24,828 bases of DNA from a virus, in the IMG/VR virus record IMGVR_UViG_3300020317_000013, positions 1 through 24,828 of that record; one strand, given 5' to 3'. The notes below the pieces were generated by a model that was given only the letters and a program-made list of their open reading frames with translations, was not told the DNA's origin and made no database searches. Below are positions 1-8,066 of this stretch, in pieces. The stretch's first letter is position 1. Each line of letters starts with the position of its first letter. The translations under genes were made by a program, and so were the position numbers.

Positions 1-647
1 AAATATTCTGGATACTCATTTCTAAGTGTTTGAATTAATTTAATTCCGACTTGAGCATGAAGCATTTCTTCATTTCTTGTGTACTGCACTTGCTGAGCGC
101 AATCTTTCATCACTGCTTTATTTCTATTCATATGCATAATTATATAGAACTGTGAAAATAGACTTACGTTTTCAACAAACAATGTGAACAAGATAATCGA
201 ATATATGTACTGTTTTCGGTCATCGTCATATACTTTATTATTATATTTGCGTAAATAATTAACGCGATTCTTAATGACTTTCTCATTCATATTTTCCTCA
301 AACACATGAGTCATGTGAAGAACATCAAGAATTTTTTCATACGCCATATTATGAATGACTTCAGAGTTTGCCATAGCATAACCCAAATCTTTTATGGAAG
401 GATGAGGTAAATGTTTACCTACGTCTGCCCAAAAACTTTTCACTGCGATTTCAATCTGACCGATTGCAGACATAGTGCGAACAACCATTTGCTGTTCTTG
501 TTCTGTAAGATCAGTCTTAAACTGTGAGTAATCTGATCTAAAATTAAATTCTTCTGGTGTCCAAAAACCTTTCCAGATTGCTTCTATGAACTGTTTTGTC
601 CATGGGTATAAATCTGGCTTTCGGGCGATTTGTTCCTCAAATAGCAT
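1..647 (-). CDS. nrdB: Ribonucleotide reductase class I small subunit, 5' part only (cut by window edge)
   Basis: The open frame starts at ATG 647 and runs off the left edge, giving about 215 residues. It reads as the radical-generating beta subunit of class Ia ribonucleotide reductase, which with NrdA makes deoxynucleotides. The iron ligand pattern is present: E66 (probable first ligand), E96-x-x-H99, E159 and E194-x-x-H197. Y103 sits four residues after H99, in the place of the radical tyrosine (E. coli Y122), so this looks like a functional tyrosyl-radical enzyme. A GGAG ribosome site lies about nine bases upstream of the ATG and a sigma70-like promoter about 40 bases further. Family identity is clear from these motifs; the C-terminal tail that contacts NrdA is outside the window. 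Confidence 0.93.
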   Translation of the reverse strand, partial: MLFEEQIARKPDLYPWTKQFIEAIWKGFWTPEEFNFRSDYSQFKTDLTEQEQQMVVRTMSAIGQIEIAVKSFWADVGKHLPHPSIKDLGYAMANSEVIHNMAYEKILDVLHMTHVFEENMNEKVIKNRVNYLRKYNNKVYDDDRKQYIYSIILFTLFVENVSLFSQFYIIMHMNRNKAVMKDCAQQVQYTRNEEMLHAQVGIKLIQTLRNEYPEY

Positions 648-691
648 CCGTATCTCTCCGCTTCTTTTATGTTTTGTTTGTGATCCGTACC

Positions 692-720
692 ATTATATAG
701 TAGTTTGGATTACTTGTAAA
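692..720 (-). promoter_or_regulatory. Sigma70-like promoter of nrdB
   Basis: On the minus strand TTTACA (715-720), a 17-base spacer and TATAAT (692-697) form a near-consensus promoter. Transcription would start near 685, leaving an untranslated leader of about 38 bases before nrdB. A small inverted repeat, CACCA-AATA-TGGTG (721-734), touches the -35 box and could be an operator, although five base pairs is weak evidence. Confidence 0.75.
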
Positions 721-789
721 CACCAAATATGGTGGTTTACTGGACAATTTTTACACTATTAAGATGCGACATATAGACTTTTTAGTGTA

Positions 790-818
790 TTGACAGAATC
801 ATACTATCGCTGTATAAT
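790..818 (+). promoter_or_regulatory. Consensus sigma70 promoter pointing antisense into the lysis genes
   Basis: TTGACA (790-795), exactly 17 bases, then TATAAT (813-818) on the plus strand is a perfect consensus promoter. It would start transcripts near 825, reading into the antisense strand of the o-spanin and i-spanin genes. No plus-strand gene with a convincing ribosome site follows. It is therefore either an antisense regulator of the lysis genes or the promoter of an unrecognised small RNA. Confidence 0.7.
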
Positions 819-829
819 AAGAAGAATCT

Positions 830-1237
830 TTATTGGGGGGTAATAGTATCCATTGTATCTTCTGCCTCAGTATAATATCTTTTATATGCTGCAATGATGG
901 ATTGTTGTTGAGAAATATATGTTCTTATATCTGATAGATTTAAAGATACATTCTCATAACCTCTGTCGGTCAAACCAAATAATACAAGTGGCCTTCCCTT
1001 GTCACTAATATCGGAAAATACTTTCTCATAATTTTCTGGAGTGATTAAAATCCACTCAACCTTTCTTTGAACCAACTCATCCGCTTCTGGTAATACTAAT
1101 AACGGTTTCTCTATTGGTTTAGTTTTTATTTCTATTGGTTCTGGAATATCATTCCGACCCAGACAACCCGCCAGTAATGTTAAGATCATCATAAATCCAA
1201 GGACATTCACTATTGAACGCTTTGCCATTTTCTGCAT
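830..1237 (-). CDS. Putative o-spanin (outer-membrane lipoprotein)
   Basis: The 135-residue product begins with a basic stretch and a hydrophobic segment ending in LLAGC, a lipoprotein signal with the lipidated cysteine at position 25. The start may be M1 or M4. The gene starts inside the 3' end of the i-spanin gene in another frame (89-base overlap), the classic Rz/Rz1 arrangement. By analogy the mature lipoprotein would sit in the outer membrane and bind the i-spanin to fuse the two membranes at lysis. It is longer than typical Rz1 and has a soluble C-terminal part, so a separate role for that part is possible. The spanin call rests on architecture rather than on a recognised family. Confidence 0.65.
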   Translation of the reverse strand: MQKMAKRSIVNVLGFMMILTLLAGCLGRNDIPEPIEIKTKPIEKPLLVLPEADELVQRKVEWILITPENYEKVFSDISDKGRPLVLFGLTDRGYENVSLNLSDIRTYISQQQSIIAAYKRYYTEAEDTMDTITPQ

Positions 1238-1634
1238 TCCTTTCTTTCAAACTTAATTCTGAACCTGATATAATTTCAAAGCACCTTAATGCTTTTTCAC
1301 TAGCGTTGTTCACAACTCTTTCAACTAAATCAGGTTTTGCCTCTCCAAGCATTCCTATATCATGTTGTTGAATTTTTTTCAATAAAACTTTATTTCTGGT
1401 GCGTGTTCTTCTTAACTCTTTATTTACAGTATCTAGGTCTGTATTAACTCTTTTTATATTAGTTTCCATAGTGGAAATAGTTGCGGTCTGTGTTTCAACC
1501 GCAACTTCTAATTTCGTATTATTTTCTTTGAGAATTTCTATTTTTGCTTGCATGTTATTCCATGTAACATAACCAGCAAGGCCAACTGAACTTATTAACC
1601 CAATAACAAAAAGCATTATATAAAGTTTAAGCAT
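1149..1634 (-). CDS. Putative i-spanin (inner-membrane lysis protein)
   Basis: The 161-residue product has one N-terminal transmembrane helix (about residues 4-24) and then a long heptad-rich region (about 25-90) that should form a coiled coil in the periplasm, followed by a short domain with two cysteines. This is the Rz-type layout. It is the last but one gene of the minus-strand late block, starts by TAATG overlap with the gene before it, and contains the start of the lipoprotein gene. The family role is to bridge the periplasm and, with the o-spanin, disrupt the outer membrane at the end of infection. Assignment comes from topology and gene overlap. Confidence 0.7.
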   Translation of the reverse strand: MLKLYIMLFVIGLISSVGLAGYVTWNNMQAKIEILKENNTKLEVAVETQTATISTMETNIKRVNTDLDTVNKELRRTRTRNKVLLKKIQQHDIGMLGEAKPDLVERVVNNASEKALRCFEIISGSELSLKERNAENGKAFNSECPWIYDDLNITGGLSGSE

Positions 1635-1825
1635 TATCTTCTCTTAGATACTTCATCTGAAAATTCTCTAAACCTTTTAAGAAGTACGGTTTTACCTTCT
1701 TTTTGTTTTTTCTTATAACGCCTATCTGTAACATTTATAGGTTTTCCCAGAGGAAAATTCATATGGCTGGCAACATTCGCGGTATTGTTTGCTGCAATTT
1801 CCTCTGTAATTTTATTCTTTGTCAT
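1634..1825 (-). CDS. Small basic protein, function unknown
   Basis: The 63-residue protein is polar and strongly basic in its second half (clusters such as RRYKKKQK and a C-terminal KRR), with no membrane segment and no motif I recognise. It overlaps the P-loop kinase gene by four bases (ATGA) and the i-spanin gene by one base (TAATG), so it is translated as part of the late operon. The charge would suit nucleic-acid or scaffold binding, but that is a guess. Confidence 0.7.
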   Translation of the reverse strand: MTKNKITEEIAANNTANVASHMNFPLGKPINVTDRRYKKKQKEGKTVLLKRFREFSDEVSKRR

Positions 1826-2535
1826 CCACTTTTCCTTGGTTGCGCTGGCGCACCTTTTTCAGCAGCGGCCTGTTTTAACCATTTTTTACCAGCAGCATTA
1901 GACACAGGTTTTTTAGTCAACTTTGCTAAATCTTTAAATCCTCTTTGAGCATCACGTTTCCAATCTTTTCCTTCAGAGTTATCAACAATGATGAAATTAT
2001 TTTTAAAGGCACTTTGATATTTTCCTAAGTTATCTTGAACACCTTTCCACATTTTTGTTACGTTTTCTACACCAATAGTTCTATCTCTATCCTTATCTCT
2101 TTGTATTGCAGTCTCAAGATTTGTATTTACAAAAACCATTGCTGTGTCATAACCTAGTTTATCAAACATTTTTTTCTGCTTCATTATTTTATCATAATCC
2201 TTACCAGTACCATCAATAATAATACCTAACCTACCTTTGATATAGATTTCTTTCTGTTTATCCGTAAGTGCTAATGCTTTTAGTCTAATTTCTTGCCCTT
2301 TATCAGACCAAATATCTTCTGGCGTAGTAGACATACCTGCTTTTTTTAGTAAGTTTTCATATGCGGTATCAATATTTGACACTCTCAATCCCATTGCCAA
2401 TAGTCCTAAATGACCTTTACTATTTGACGTTGCAATAAATGATTTTCCTGAACCTGGCCCACCAGCAAGAAAAACTGCTTTGAAAATTCCGGGATCATTA
2501 AGTCCTTCTGATAGATAATTTTTAAAACTTTTCAT
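1822..2535 (-). CDS. P-loop kinase (zeta-toxin/polynucleotide-kinase-like) with capsid-targeting-like N-terminus
   Basis: The 237-residue protein carries a Walker A motif, GGPGSGKS, at residues 25-32, and later IIIDGTG and R-rich DRDRT segments as in small phosphotransferases of the zeta-toxin/polynucleotide kinase group. The substrate cannot be read from sequence. Its first ten residues, MKSFKNYLSE, line up with the T4 internal-protein leader MKTYQEFIAE and end in L-S-E, which fits the I/L-x-E site of the T4 prohead protease. The enzyme may therefore be directed into the prohead and trimmed there. It starts by TAATG overlap with the gene before it and sits in the late block. The kinase fold is well supported; packaging is inference. 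Confidence 0.8.
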   Translation of the reverse strand: MKSFKNYLSEGLNDPGIFKAVFLAGGPGSGKSFIATSNSKGHLGLLAMGLRVSNIDTAYENLLKKAGMSTTPEDIWSDKGQEIRLKALALTDKQKEIYIKGRLGIIIDGTGKDYDKIMKQKKMFDKLGYDTAMVFVNTNLETAIQRDKDRDRTIGVENVTKMWKGVQDNLGKYQSAFKNNFIIVDNSEGKDWKRDAQRGFKDLAKLTKKPVSNAAGKKWLKQAAAEKGAPAQPRKSG

Positions 2536-3119
2536 TACATTAATTCCTCTGCTGAAACGTATATTTTTTGGTTTGTTTTTAAGTGGGTTGCTTCGTATAT
2601 ATGAAGTCCAAATATATCACCAACAGGATTACAATCTTGTGATACTCTTATTTGATCTTTTGCTCTCACAACTTCCTCTATAGTGCTATTAACAACTTTA
2701 TCATATTTTATTCTATAAACACCACTCGCAAGAATATTATTCTCTAACATAAACCATGTGTTTTCTTCTGCTAGGAACATATCAGTCGTGTGACCACACT
2801 TCTCTACTATTTGTTTTATTGACTTATCACTTAGTTCTAATTTTTCTTTTATTAAATAAAGTGCAGCAGCATAGGATGCAATTGTAGTCTTACCACCAGG
2901 AAACTTCCCAAGCAATTTTTTTATATTAAAAACCATACGATGAAAATGTGTGTACGCACCTTTTTCTTGACTTGTCTTAATTTCTTTTTCTTTAATTCTT
3001 TTTCCGCTTTTGTCTATGATTCCAAATTTATAAGCGTTTGTTCTCTCAAAAGGTGTAACCAAAAGAGTTAAAAATCTAAATGTATATAATAGGTCACCTG
3101 CTCTTGCAATCATTCCCAT
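2535..3119 (-). CDS. Conserved hypothetical late protein
   Basis: The 194-residue protein has no signal peptide. It has a hydrophobic stretch near the N-terminus (about residues 10-22) that looks like part of a folded domain rather than a membrane helix, and a mixed alpha/beta composition afterwards. From memory it resembles an uncharacterised protein common in marine T4-like phages, but I cannot name its function. Its stop overlaps the kinase start by one base (TAATG), so the two are translationally coupled. The start could be M1 (3119) or M3 (3113); neither has a strong ribosome site. Confidence 0.75.
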   Translation of the reverse strand: MGMIARAGDLLYTFRFLTLLVTPFERTNAYKFGIIDKSGKRIKEKEIKTSQEKGAYTHFHRMVFNIKKLLGKFPGGKTTIASYAAALYLIKEKLELSDKSIKQIVEKCGHTTDMFLAEENTWFMLENNILASGVYRIKYDKVVNSTIEEVVRAKDQIRVSQDCNPVGDIFGLHIYEATHLKTNQKIYVSAEELM

Positions 3120-3122
3120 GGT

Positions 3123-3497
3123 TTATATCTTCCTTAATTCTTCTACTACTCTTGTGTCCATATCAATTCCTATAAAATCATCATATTCTATATATTTTAA
3201 AAAGATGAGAAAAGGTTTGATTATTGACCAATGCTCATCATCAAGTTTTAGTTTTAATATTTTAAGTGCTGCATCAATACCAAACACATTAAATATTATC
3301 ACTATGTGGTTTAAGATTAAGCGAACAGATAATTTTTTATCTTCATTTCCAGTATATCTGTTCACCAATCTCTTTACATATTTTACCCTATTTAAATCTT
3401 CATAAAATTCTTCAACATCAATACACTTTGGATTGTAATAATGCCTCGCCGCAAAAATAATAAGGTTATCTTCATTTACTTCATCAAATATTTTCAT
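3123..3497 (-). CDS. Conserved hypothetical late protein (124 aa)
   Basis: A mainly helical 124-residue protein rich in hydrophobic and charged residues, with a central segment around LNHIVIIFNVFG. From memory this is a small family that recurs in marine T4-like phages, of unknown function. It lies between two late-block genes, three bases before the start of the downstream gene, so it is part of the same transcript. Nothing in it indicates an enzyme. The opening MKIFDEVNE is only loosely like the capsid-targeting leaders of its neighbours and I do not count it as one. Confidence 0.7.
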   Translation of the reverse strand: MKIFDEVNEDNLIIFAARHYYNPKCIDVEEFYEDLNRVKYVKRLVNRYTGNEDKKLSVRLILNHIVIIFNVFGIDAALKILKLKLDDEHWSIIKPFLIFLKYIEYDDFIGIDMDTRVVEELRKI

Positions 3498-3519
3498 TAT
3501 GTTTTATGCAATCTTATCT

Positions 3520-4050
3520 CTATTTGTGACCGCGTTCTGCTGGAGTTTTTCTCATTATAATGTCCACCGCTGTATCAGCATCTTTGGCTTCATTATGTGC
3601 CTTTGCCCACGCTTTCACTACAGGCTTCAATGTCGTTTTAACATCAGCAATTGCTTTAATAGTAGGATCAATGTGACCTTTTATTATCGCCAATGAATTT
3701 TCCTTCTCATAGGCCGAATTTGAACTGCCGCCCAACTCTTGGCCCAGCCTTTTTTTTCTATCTTGCATATCATCTTCTAACCTTTTAAGTAAACGATGCA
3801 AATCAACATACCAATTTAGTTCTGTAGCGATGCCATCTTTGCTGCGTTGGCGTTTGTGCCACTGCTGTCCAATATACATTTCATTTACACTCTCAAGATC
3901 AACATCTTCTTTTTTTACATCGTCTTTGTCCCAAGGTGCTTTCTTCACAGACACTTTATCTTTTGATTGCGCCTTAACTTTAGCCAATGCTCTTTGCATT
4001 GGTGTCATTCCCTCATTCATGTCATTTTCCTCTTTAATTGGTTGATCCAT
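3520..4050 (-). CDS. Paralogue of the C-terminal domain of the upstream structural protein
   Basis: The 176-residue protein has a charged, flexible N-terminal half followed by a helical domain (about residues 75-165). That domain matches the C-terminal domain of the protein encoded just upstream: both have a D[ML][QK]DRKK block, then IKAIADV or LKAIADV, then a KxVVKA segment and an acidic end. The shared ES-V motif (LESVNE here, KESVELENVNE there) precedes the domain in both. It therefore looks like a duplicated domain living as a separate gene, one base downstream of its parent. It is probably a head or internal component, given the block it sits in; the biochemical role is unknown. Confidence 0.75.
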   Translation of the reverse strand: MDQPIKEENDMNEGMTPMQRALAKVKAQSKDKVSVKKAPWDKDDVKKEDVDLESVNEMYIGQQWHKRQRSKDGIATELNWYVDLHRLLKRLEDDMQDRKKRLGQELGGSSNSAYEKENSLAIIKGHIDPTIKAIADVKTTLKPVVKAWAKAHNEAKDADTAVDIIMRKTPAERGHK

Positions 4051-4051
4051 C

Positions 4052-5824
4052 TTATTTTCTAACTGCTTTTTTTGACGCCGCTTTATCAGCGCGGATTATC
4101 TCCCTATCCACTGCATTAGCCTCATAAAATGCCTTGTCAAATGCTTTCACTACATCCTTCAATTTACTTCTAACATCAGCGATTGCTTTAAGAGAAGCAT
4201 CATGGTGGCCGCTTACGTCCCTGTATGGCCGAGCGGCGCGAAGGTGAAGGTTTTTTCTATCTTTTAAATCACTTTCTAGCATTTTCATTGTACGATTGAT
4301 ATTAGAATACCAATCAGTTTCAGCACCTTTGCGGCGGTCTATAAAGTATGGCAGTTCGTCGCCCAAATTATCAATCAACGCTTCATTTACATTCTCAAGT
4401 TCAACAGACTCTTTTTTCACATGATTCATAAGTCTTTTACCGATAGCAGTTAGTGTACCATCTTTGTTATACATTTTAGAAACAAGTTTTTTATCTTCAG
4501 GCGATAATGGTAGGGTAATCCTGTTTCCTTCAAGTTGCACAGACTCACCAATAGTACTATCATTATTTCTTGTTGCAGATTTTGACTTAACACTATTTTT
4601 TATAGCATCCATAGTTTTATTGGAAACTTTAGGACCATCAACAAATTCTGGAGTATCAACATTATGCATATCCATAAATTCTTTTTCAGTAATTTCTGTA
4701 TCAAGAACATCATCCGCTCTGCGATTAGAAACTTGCTTATCCCAAGTATCAATATTCTGTTCAGCGTCACCTACTCTTTTCTCATCAAGAATACGCTTCA
4801 TAAGAAGGCTGGGTTCAACAGATTCTTTGGTATTTTTCTTTTTAGTCACCCAATGTTTAGAACCACCTTTAGGTTTTCCTGCTAACAGACGATCAATGAT
4901 ACCTTCTTCTTTAGTACCACCACGTTTGGATTTCTGATAAGCATTATACTCTTTACGTCTTGCAGCGTCATCTTCTTTTTCTTTGGGAGTCATTTGAGAC
5001 ACTGTTTTTTTTGCTTCAGACATTTTATCAAGTATTTCTAATCCCAACTCTTTGAGATTTTCTTCAAACTGCATAGATGACAGTACACCACTTCTTTCTT
5101 TTTCGGCCTGTTTCAATGACTTGTATGGTTTACCTTGATTGACAAACTTACCTTTAGTCATCCGTTGTACTTGAAACTCATTATCTTTAGTTTTAATAAT
5201 TTTGACCATTGCGCGGCGGTCCAGTGCGGTCTGTCGGTCCAGTGGGATTTGGTCAGATGGATATCTGGCCTGATCCAGTGGGATCATATCTTCTTTTGTT
5301 TGTTCAACAGTTTTTTTCTTATCATTATCTTTTTTAAGAACTGAACCTTTTTCGTCACGATCATCATCATTATCTTTTTCAGAATCAGCGTCTGAAGAAG
5401 TTACCTTTGGTTTATCTTGATCTACTTCACCGTCTTTATCAATCGCTTTACTTACGGTTTTACGGCGATTGTCTAGATATTCGTCAGACTTATCAACATC
5501 ACCATCATTATCAATGTCTTTGTCTTTACGATCTTTAAATTTCTTTTTCAGTGCTTTTGGTTGAACTTTATCAAGTCCTTCACCATCATCAGATTTATCA
5601 TTTGTGTTATCCTCTGACATAGAGGGGTCATCATCTCTCATCATAGACCCATCTGGCATCTTATGCTTGCCAATTTTTTTCTTCTCTGACATAGAGGGGT
5701 CATCATCTCTCATCATAGACCCATCTGGCATCTTATGCTTGCCAATTTTTTTCTTCTCTTCCAGTGCTAACATCTCTAAGTATGCGCTGGCAATATTTTG
5801 GTTTACTTCATTATTCGGGTCCAT
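4052..5824 (-). CDS. Long modular charged protein, probable internal/structural head protein
   Basis: The 590-residue product is very rich in K, D and E and looks largely disordered with embedded modules. From the N-terminus: two perfect 24-residue tandem repeats (about 23-70, containing GKHKMPDGSMM); an EF-hand-like acidic loop (DIDNDGDVDKSDEYL, about 100-115); a block QVQRMTKGKFVNQGKPYK followed by SMQFEE, which also occurs in the 537-residue protein at 6452-8065; spacer segments carrying KESVE and GESVQ; and a C-terminal helical domain duplicated in the next gene. Sequences of the I/L-x-E type, such as LEE at residues 21-23, could be prohead-protease sites. The start at 5824 has a good AGGAG site. 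No enzymatic motif is seen. Confidence 0.8.
   Translation of the reverse strand: MDPNNEVNQNIASAYLEMLALEEKKKIGKHKMPDGSMMRDDDPSMSEKKKIGKHKMPDGSMMRDDDPSMSEDNTNDKSDDGEGLDKVQPKALKKKFKDRKDKDIDNDGDVDKSDEYLDNRRKTVSKAIDKDGEVDQDKPKVTSSDADSEKDNDDDRDEKGSVLKKDNDKKKTVEQTKEDMIPLDQARYPSDQIPLDRQTALDRRAMVKIIKTKDNEFQVQRMTKGKFVNQGKPYKSLKQAEKERSGVLSSMQFEENLKELGLEILDKMSEAKKTVSQMTPKEKEDDAARRKEYNAYQKSKRGGTKEEGIIDRLLAGKPKGGSKHWVTKKKNTKESVEPSLLMKRILDEKRVGDAEQNIDTWDKQVSNRRADDVLDTEITEKEFMDMHNVDTPEFVDGPKVSNKTMDAIKNSVKSKSATRNNDSTIGESVQLEGNRITLPLSPEDKKLVSKMYNKDGTLTAIGKRLMNHVKKESVELENVNEALIDNLGDELPYFIDRRKGAETDWYSNINRTMKMLESDLKDRKNLHLRAARPYRDVSGHHDASLKAIADVRSKLKDVVKAFDKAFYEANAVDREIIRADKAASKKAVRK
5613..5756. repeat. Two perfect tandem copies of a 72-bp unit, in frame
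   Basis: Copies at 5613-5684 and 5685-5756 are identical base for base. The unit is 24 codons, so the reading frame of the surrounding gene is kept and the protein gains a second copy of a peptide containing GKHKMPDGSMM and RDDDPSMS. Full identity, including third codon positions, points to a recent duplication or ongoing homogenisation by recombination. Confidence 0.95.
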
Positions 5825-5837
5825 TGGTGTTTTCTCC

Positions 5838-6131
5838 TTACATCCAAATCTGCGCTGCTATTGCACTGGCGGCGGCAACAATTGCCGCCCAAAATAGTTT
5901 GTTTATTATTTGTACAGTGTGGTGATTTTCATCCACTTTTTTTTCTATACAATCTAATTTCTCTGAGAACTTATTCATTCTCGCCCATGAATCATCACGG
6001 TATTTTGCATATGCATCCATCTTTTCTTCAAATCTTGCTATGGTAACAAGAGCATCAGTCAAAGTATCAATCTTTACTTCTATCCGATCTAGTCTCTTAT
6101 CTGTTGTTGTATCTATTGCCATAGTAGACAT
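5838..6131 (-). CDS. Coiled-coil protein with C-terminal membrane anchor (XhlA-like)
   Basis: The 97-residue protein has a long amphipathic helical region (about residues 10-75) with heptad spacing and one hydrophobic helix at the very C-terminus (about 77-95). This tail-anchored layout resembles XhlA-type holin-associated proteins, which help phages permeabilise the inner membrane. It has its own T4-type late promoter 17-24 bases upstream, so it can be made at higher level than the rest of the block. A lysis role would suit the downstream spanins, but a virion or membrane-tether role is equally open. Confidence 0.7.
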   Translation of the reverse strand: MSTMAIDTTTDKRLDRIEVKIDTLTDALVTIARFEEKMDAYAKYRDDSWARMNKFSEKLDCIEKKVDENHHTVQIINKLFWAAIVAAASAIAAQIWM

Positions 6132-6147
6132 TCCTATTATTTATTGT

Positions 6148-6155
6148 TATTTATA
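6148..6155 (-). promoter_or_regulatory. T4-type late promoter
   Basis: The octamer TATAAATA on the minus strand lies 17-24 bases upstream of the ATG at 6131, in the short gap after the previous gene. This is the signature of T4-family late promoters, read by RNA polymerase with the phage late sigma factor and sliding clamp. It would give a very short leader before the coiled-coil membrane protein gene. Confidence 0.65.
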
Positions 6156-6161
6156 TATTTT

Positions 6162-6452
6162 TTAATTGTCCACTTTGGCACTTCCACGCCATTGATAACA
6201 TGACCAGTATTTTGCTTTCCATTTCGGCCCAGGATCTTTATCGCACCCATGCCTTGCCCTAAATGCCGCTCTGCGTTTAGGATCATCTCGTTTAATTTCC
6301 ATATTCGGGTCACCAAAGGTAACCTTAACAACATTACCTTTGTCGTTTTTTACATACACTCCAAACTTCTTTTTAGAACCAGTTGGTAGTCTGAAAGGAT
6401 CATTTAATTTTTTATTGCTCTTTTCTTCGCAAAAGTAACTAAAACTAATCAT
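6162..6452 (-). CDS. Conserved small basic phage protein, function unknown
   Basis: A 96-residue basic protein. Its core (about residues 28-90) contains KFGVYVKND, VTFGDPNMEIKRDD, FRARHGC and YWSCYQW, a pattern I recognise as recurrent in T4-like and other large phages, without a known biochemical role. Two cysteines and a histidine near the C-terminus could bind metal. The start is ambiguous: ATG at 6452 or GTG at 6455. Either way the start overlaps the stop of the gene before it, so translation is coupled. Confidence 0.75.
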   Translation of the reverse strand: MISFSYFCEEKSNKKLNDPFRLPTGSKKKFGVYVKNDKGNVVKVTFGDPNMEIKRDDPKRRAAFRARHGCDKDPGPKWKAKYWSCYQWRGSAKVDN

Positions 6453-8065
6453 CACTTTTTCATCATTTTATGAGCAATATTTACTAATTTTTCTAATGGA
6501 AGTTTGTCCATTTTTGCTTTATTAGCATCATTAACTTTACTATAAATTTGTGTGATCATAGAGGCAGTAAAAGTATCAACAATCATACCCTTTATTTTTG
6601 CATGTTGTTTGTCTTTTACAATAGTCTGTAGTTGAGGTATTAGACTTGCCTCATCAAGCACAACGGCTTCATTCATCTTTTTCAATTCTCTCTGAGCGTC
6701 TTGCTTCATTGATTTCGCATAACTTTTATAATTAGCGGGAATTTTGCCCATATCCTCAATTTCATCATTATCTGCCATACCAACATAATGCCAAAAATTT
6801 ACATTACTTTGGGCTTCTTTTTTATTTGTGGGTTTTTTGTAATACTTGAAAGGATTACCTTTAAGTTCTGGTGTTTTGGCCTCATCAAGTTCAACAGATT
6901 CTTTAAAATCTTTTGCAGTGGCACTATGTTTAGAAATAAGATTTGTTTTCGCTGCTGATGATAGCCATTTAATATCAGCCTTCGCAACTTTCATAAGAGA
7001 TGCTTTATCAAAGTTAGCAATCATCTTGCTCATTTTCATTGCTTGATCTAAAGGAAGTCTATCTGGCATACTTGAGTATTGTTTTTTCAACATAGCGATT
7101 TGTTTTGGAGAAACATTCTCAATAATCATTTCGGCATCTTCTATTACAGATTCTTTATACATATTCAATTCAAATGGTGTTGATCCACCTCTATTATAGA
7201 CTTGTACTTGAATATTACCTTTATCACCTTTCAAACGATATGTATTTGTTTTACCATTTCCAGGTTTTCTTGGACCCATAGCAACTTTATCATCAATCTC
7301 ATCTGAATCAACAGTAATACCGAATTTTTTCTTTGCATGAGCATATGCATGTCCCATTGCACCTGAAAAATCTCTATGATACAATTCATATCCTGTACCA
7401 GATTTTTCTTCAAACTGCATAGAATGTTGACCAGTACCTTGCTGCACTTTTTTTGCATCAGCATATTTCTTATATGGCTTTCCTTGATTTACAAATTCAC
7501 CCTTGGTCATACGTTGCACTTGATATCCAGATTTTTCTTTTGCTCCCATTCTATTGTTAGGATGAACACTGGACAAATCTACGACACGAATTTTACCTTC
7601 TTCGGATGCCTCATCAATTTCAACAGATTCTTTAATTTGATCACCAACCTTATACTTTTTAAGATTCATACTGAAAGAGCCACCTTTATTACCATCTTTT
7701 GCTTGCTTGATATTCATCTTACGCATAGCATCTTTACTGCCTACTGCTTGAACAACTCCTTTAGGGTCTTGATAATAGTATTGATTAATACTATTTTTCA
7801 TAGAGATTGCTTCTCCCATTTTATTTGATCTTTTTTGTACATCTTTAATGTAATCTTGTGAGGCAGATGTTTTTTTAACAGCCTTCTTATTTCTATTCAT
7901 ATGCGCTGCATATTTGTCAGGATCAATTTTAGGTGCCTTTTCATCAAGTTCAAATGCATCAAGTTCTTCTTCTATTTCTAAAAGTGCCTCAAGAAATTCC
8001 TCTTGAGTTACGTCATCTTCATTTCTAGTTTCGTTTTCTTTTATAAATTGAAAAATATTCTTCAT
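6452..8065 (-). CDS. Large modular internal/structural protein with repeated ESVE-(I/L)DEA linkers
   Basis: The 537-residue product begins MKNIFQFIKE, ten residues that resemble the T4 capsid targeting sequence and end in an I-x-E protease-like site. It then alternates small folded modules with acidic linkers: KESVEIDEA (about residue 148), KESVIEDAE, KESVELDEA and a final VVLDEA. One module, QVQRMTKGEFVNQGKPYK with SMQFEE, is shared with the 590-residue protein downstream; another contains GTGYELYHRDFSGAMGHAYAHA. The I/L-D-E linkers all fit the T4 prohead-protease rule, so it may be a polyprotein-like head core or internal protein cut during head maturation. No catalytic motif was found. Confidence 0.8.
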   Translation of the reverse strand: MKNIFQFIKENETRNEDDVTQEEFLEALLEIEEELDAFELDEKAPKIDPDKYAAHMNRNKKAVKKTSASQDYIKDVQKRSNKMGEAISMKNSINQYYYQDPKGVVQAVGSKDAMRKMNIKQAKDGNKGGSFSMNLKKYKVGDQIKESVEIDEASEEGKIRVVDLSSVHPNNRMGAKEKSGYQVQRMTKGEFVNQGKPYKKYADAKKVQQGTGQHSMQFEEKSGTGYELYHRDFSGAMGHAYAHAKKKFGITVDSDEIDDKVAMGPRKPGNGKTNTYRLKGDKGNIQVQVYNRGGSTPFELNMYKESVIEDAEMIIENVSPKQIAMLKKQYSSMPDRLPLDQAMKMSKMIANFDKASLMKVAKADIKWLSSAAKTNLISKHSATAKDFKESVELDEAKTPELKGNPFKYYKKPTNKKEAQSNVNFWHYVGMADNDEIEDMGKIPANYKSYAKSMKQDAQRELKKMNEAVVLDEASLIPQLQTIVKDKQHAKIKGMIVDTFTASMITQIYSKVNDANKAKMDKLPLEKLVNIAHKMMKK

Positions 8066-8066
8066 C

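Noticed and set aside
4464-4937. Long plus-strand frame of 157 codons opposite the 590-aa gene
   Set aside because: It mirrors the lysine- and acid-rich codons of the real gene, has no ribosome site and gives a low-complexity hydrophobic product.
6137-6334. Minus-strand frame of 65 codons overlapping the 96-aa conserved gene
   Set aside because: The overlapping frame carries recognisable conserved motifs and coupled translation; this one has none and would run over the late promoter.
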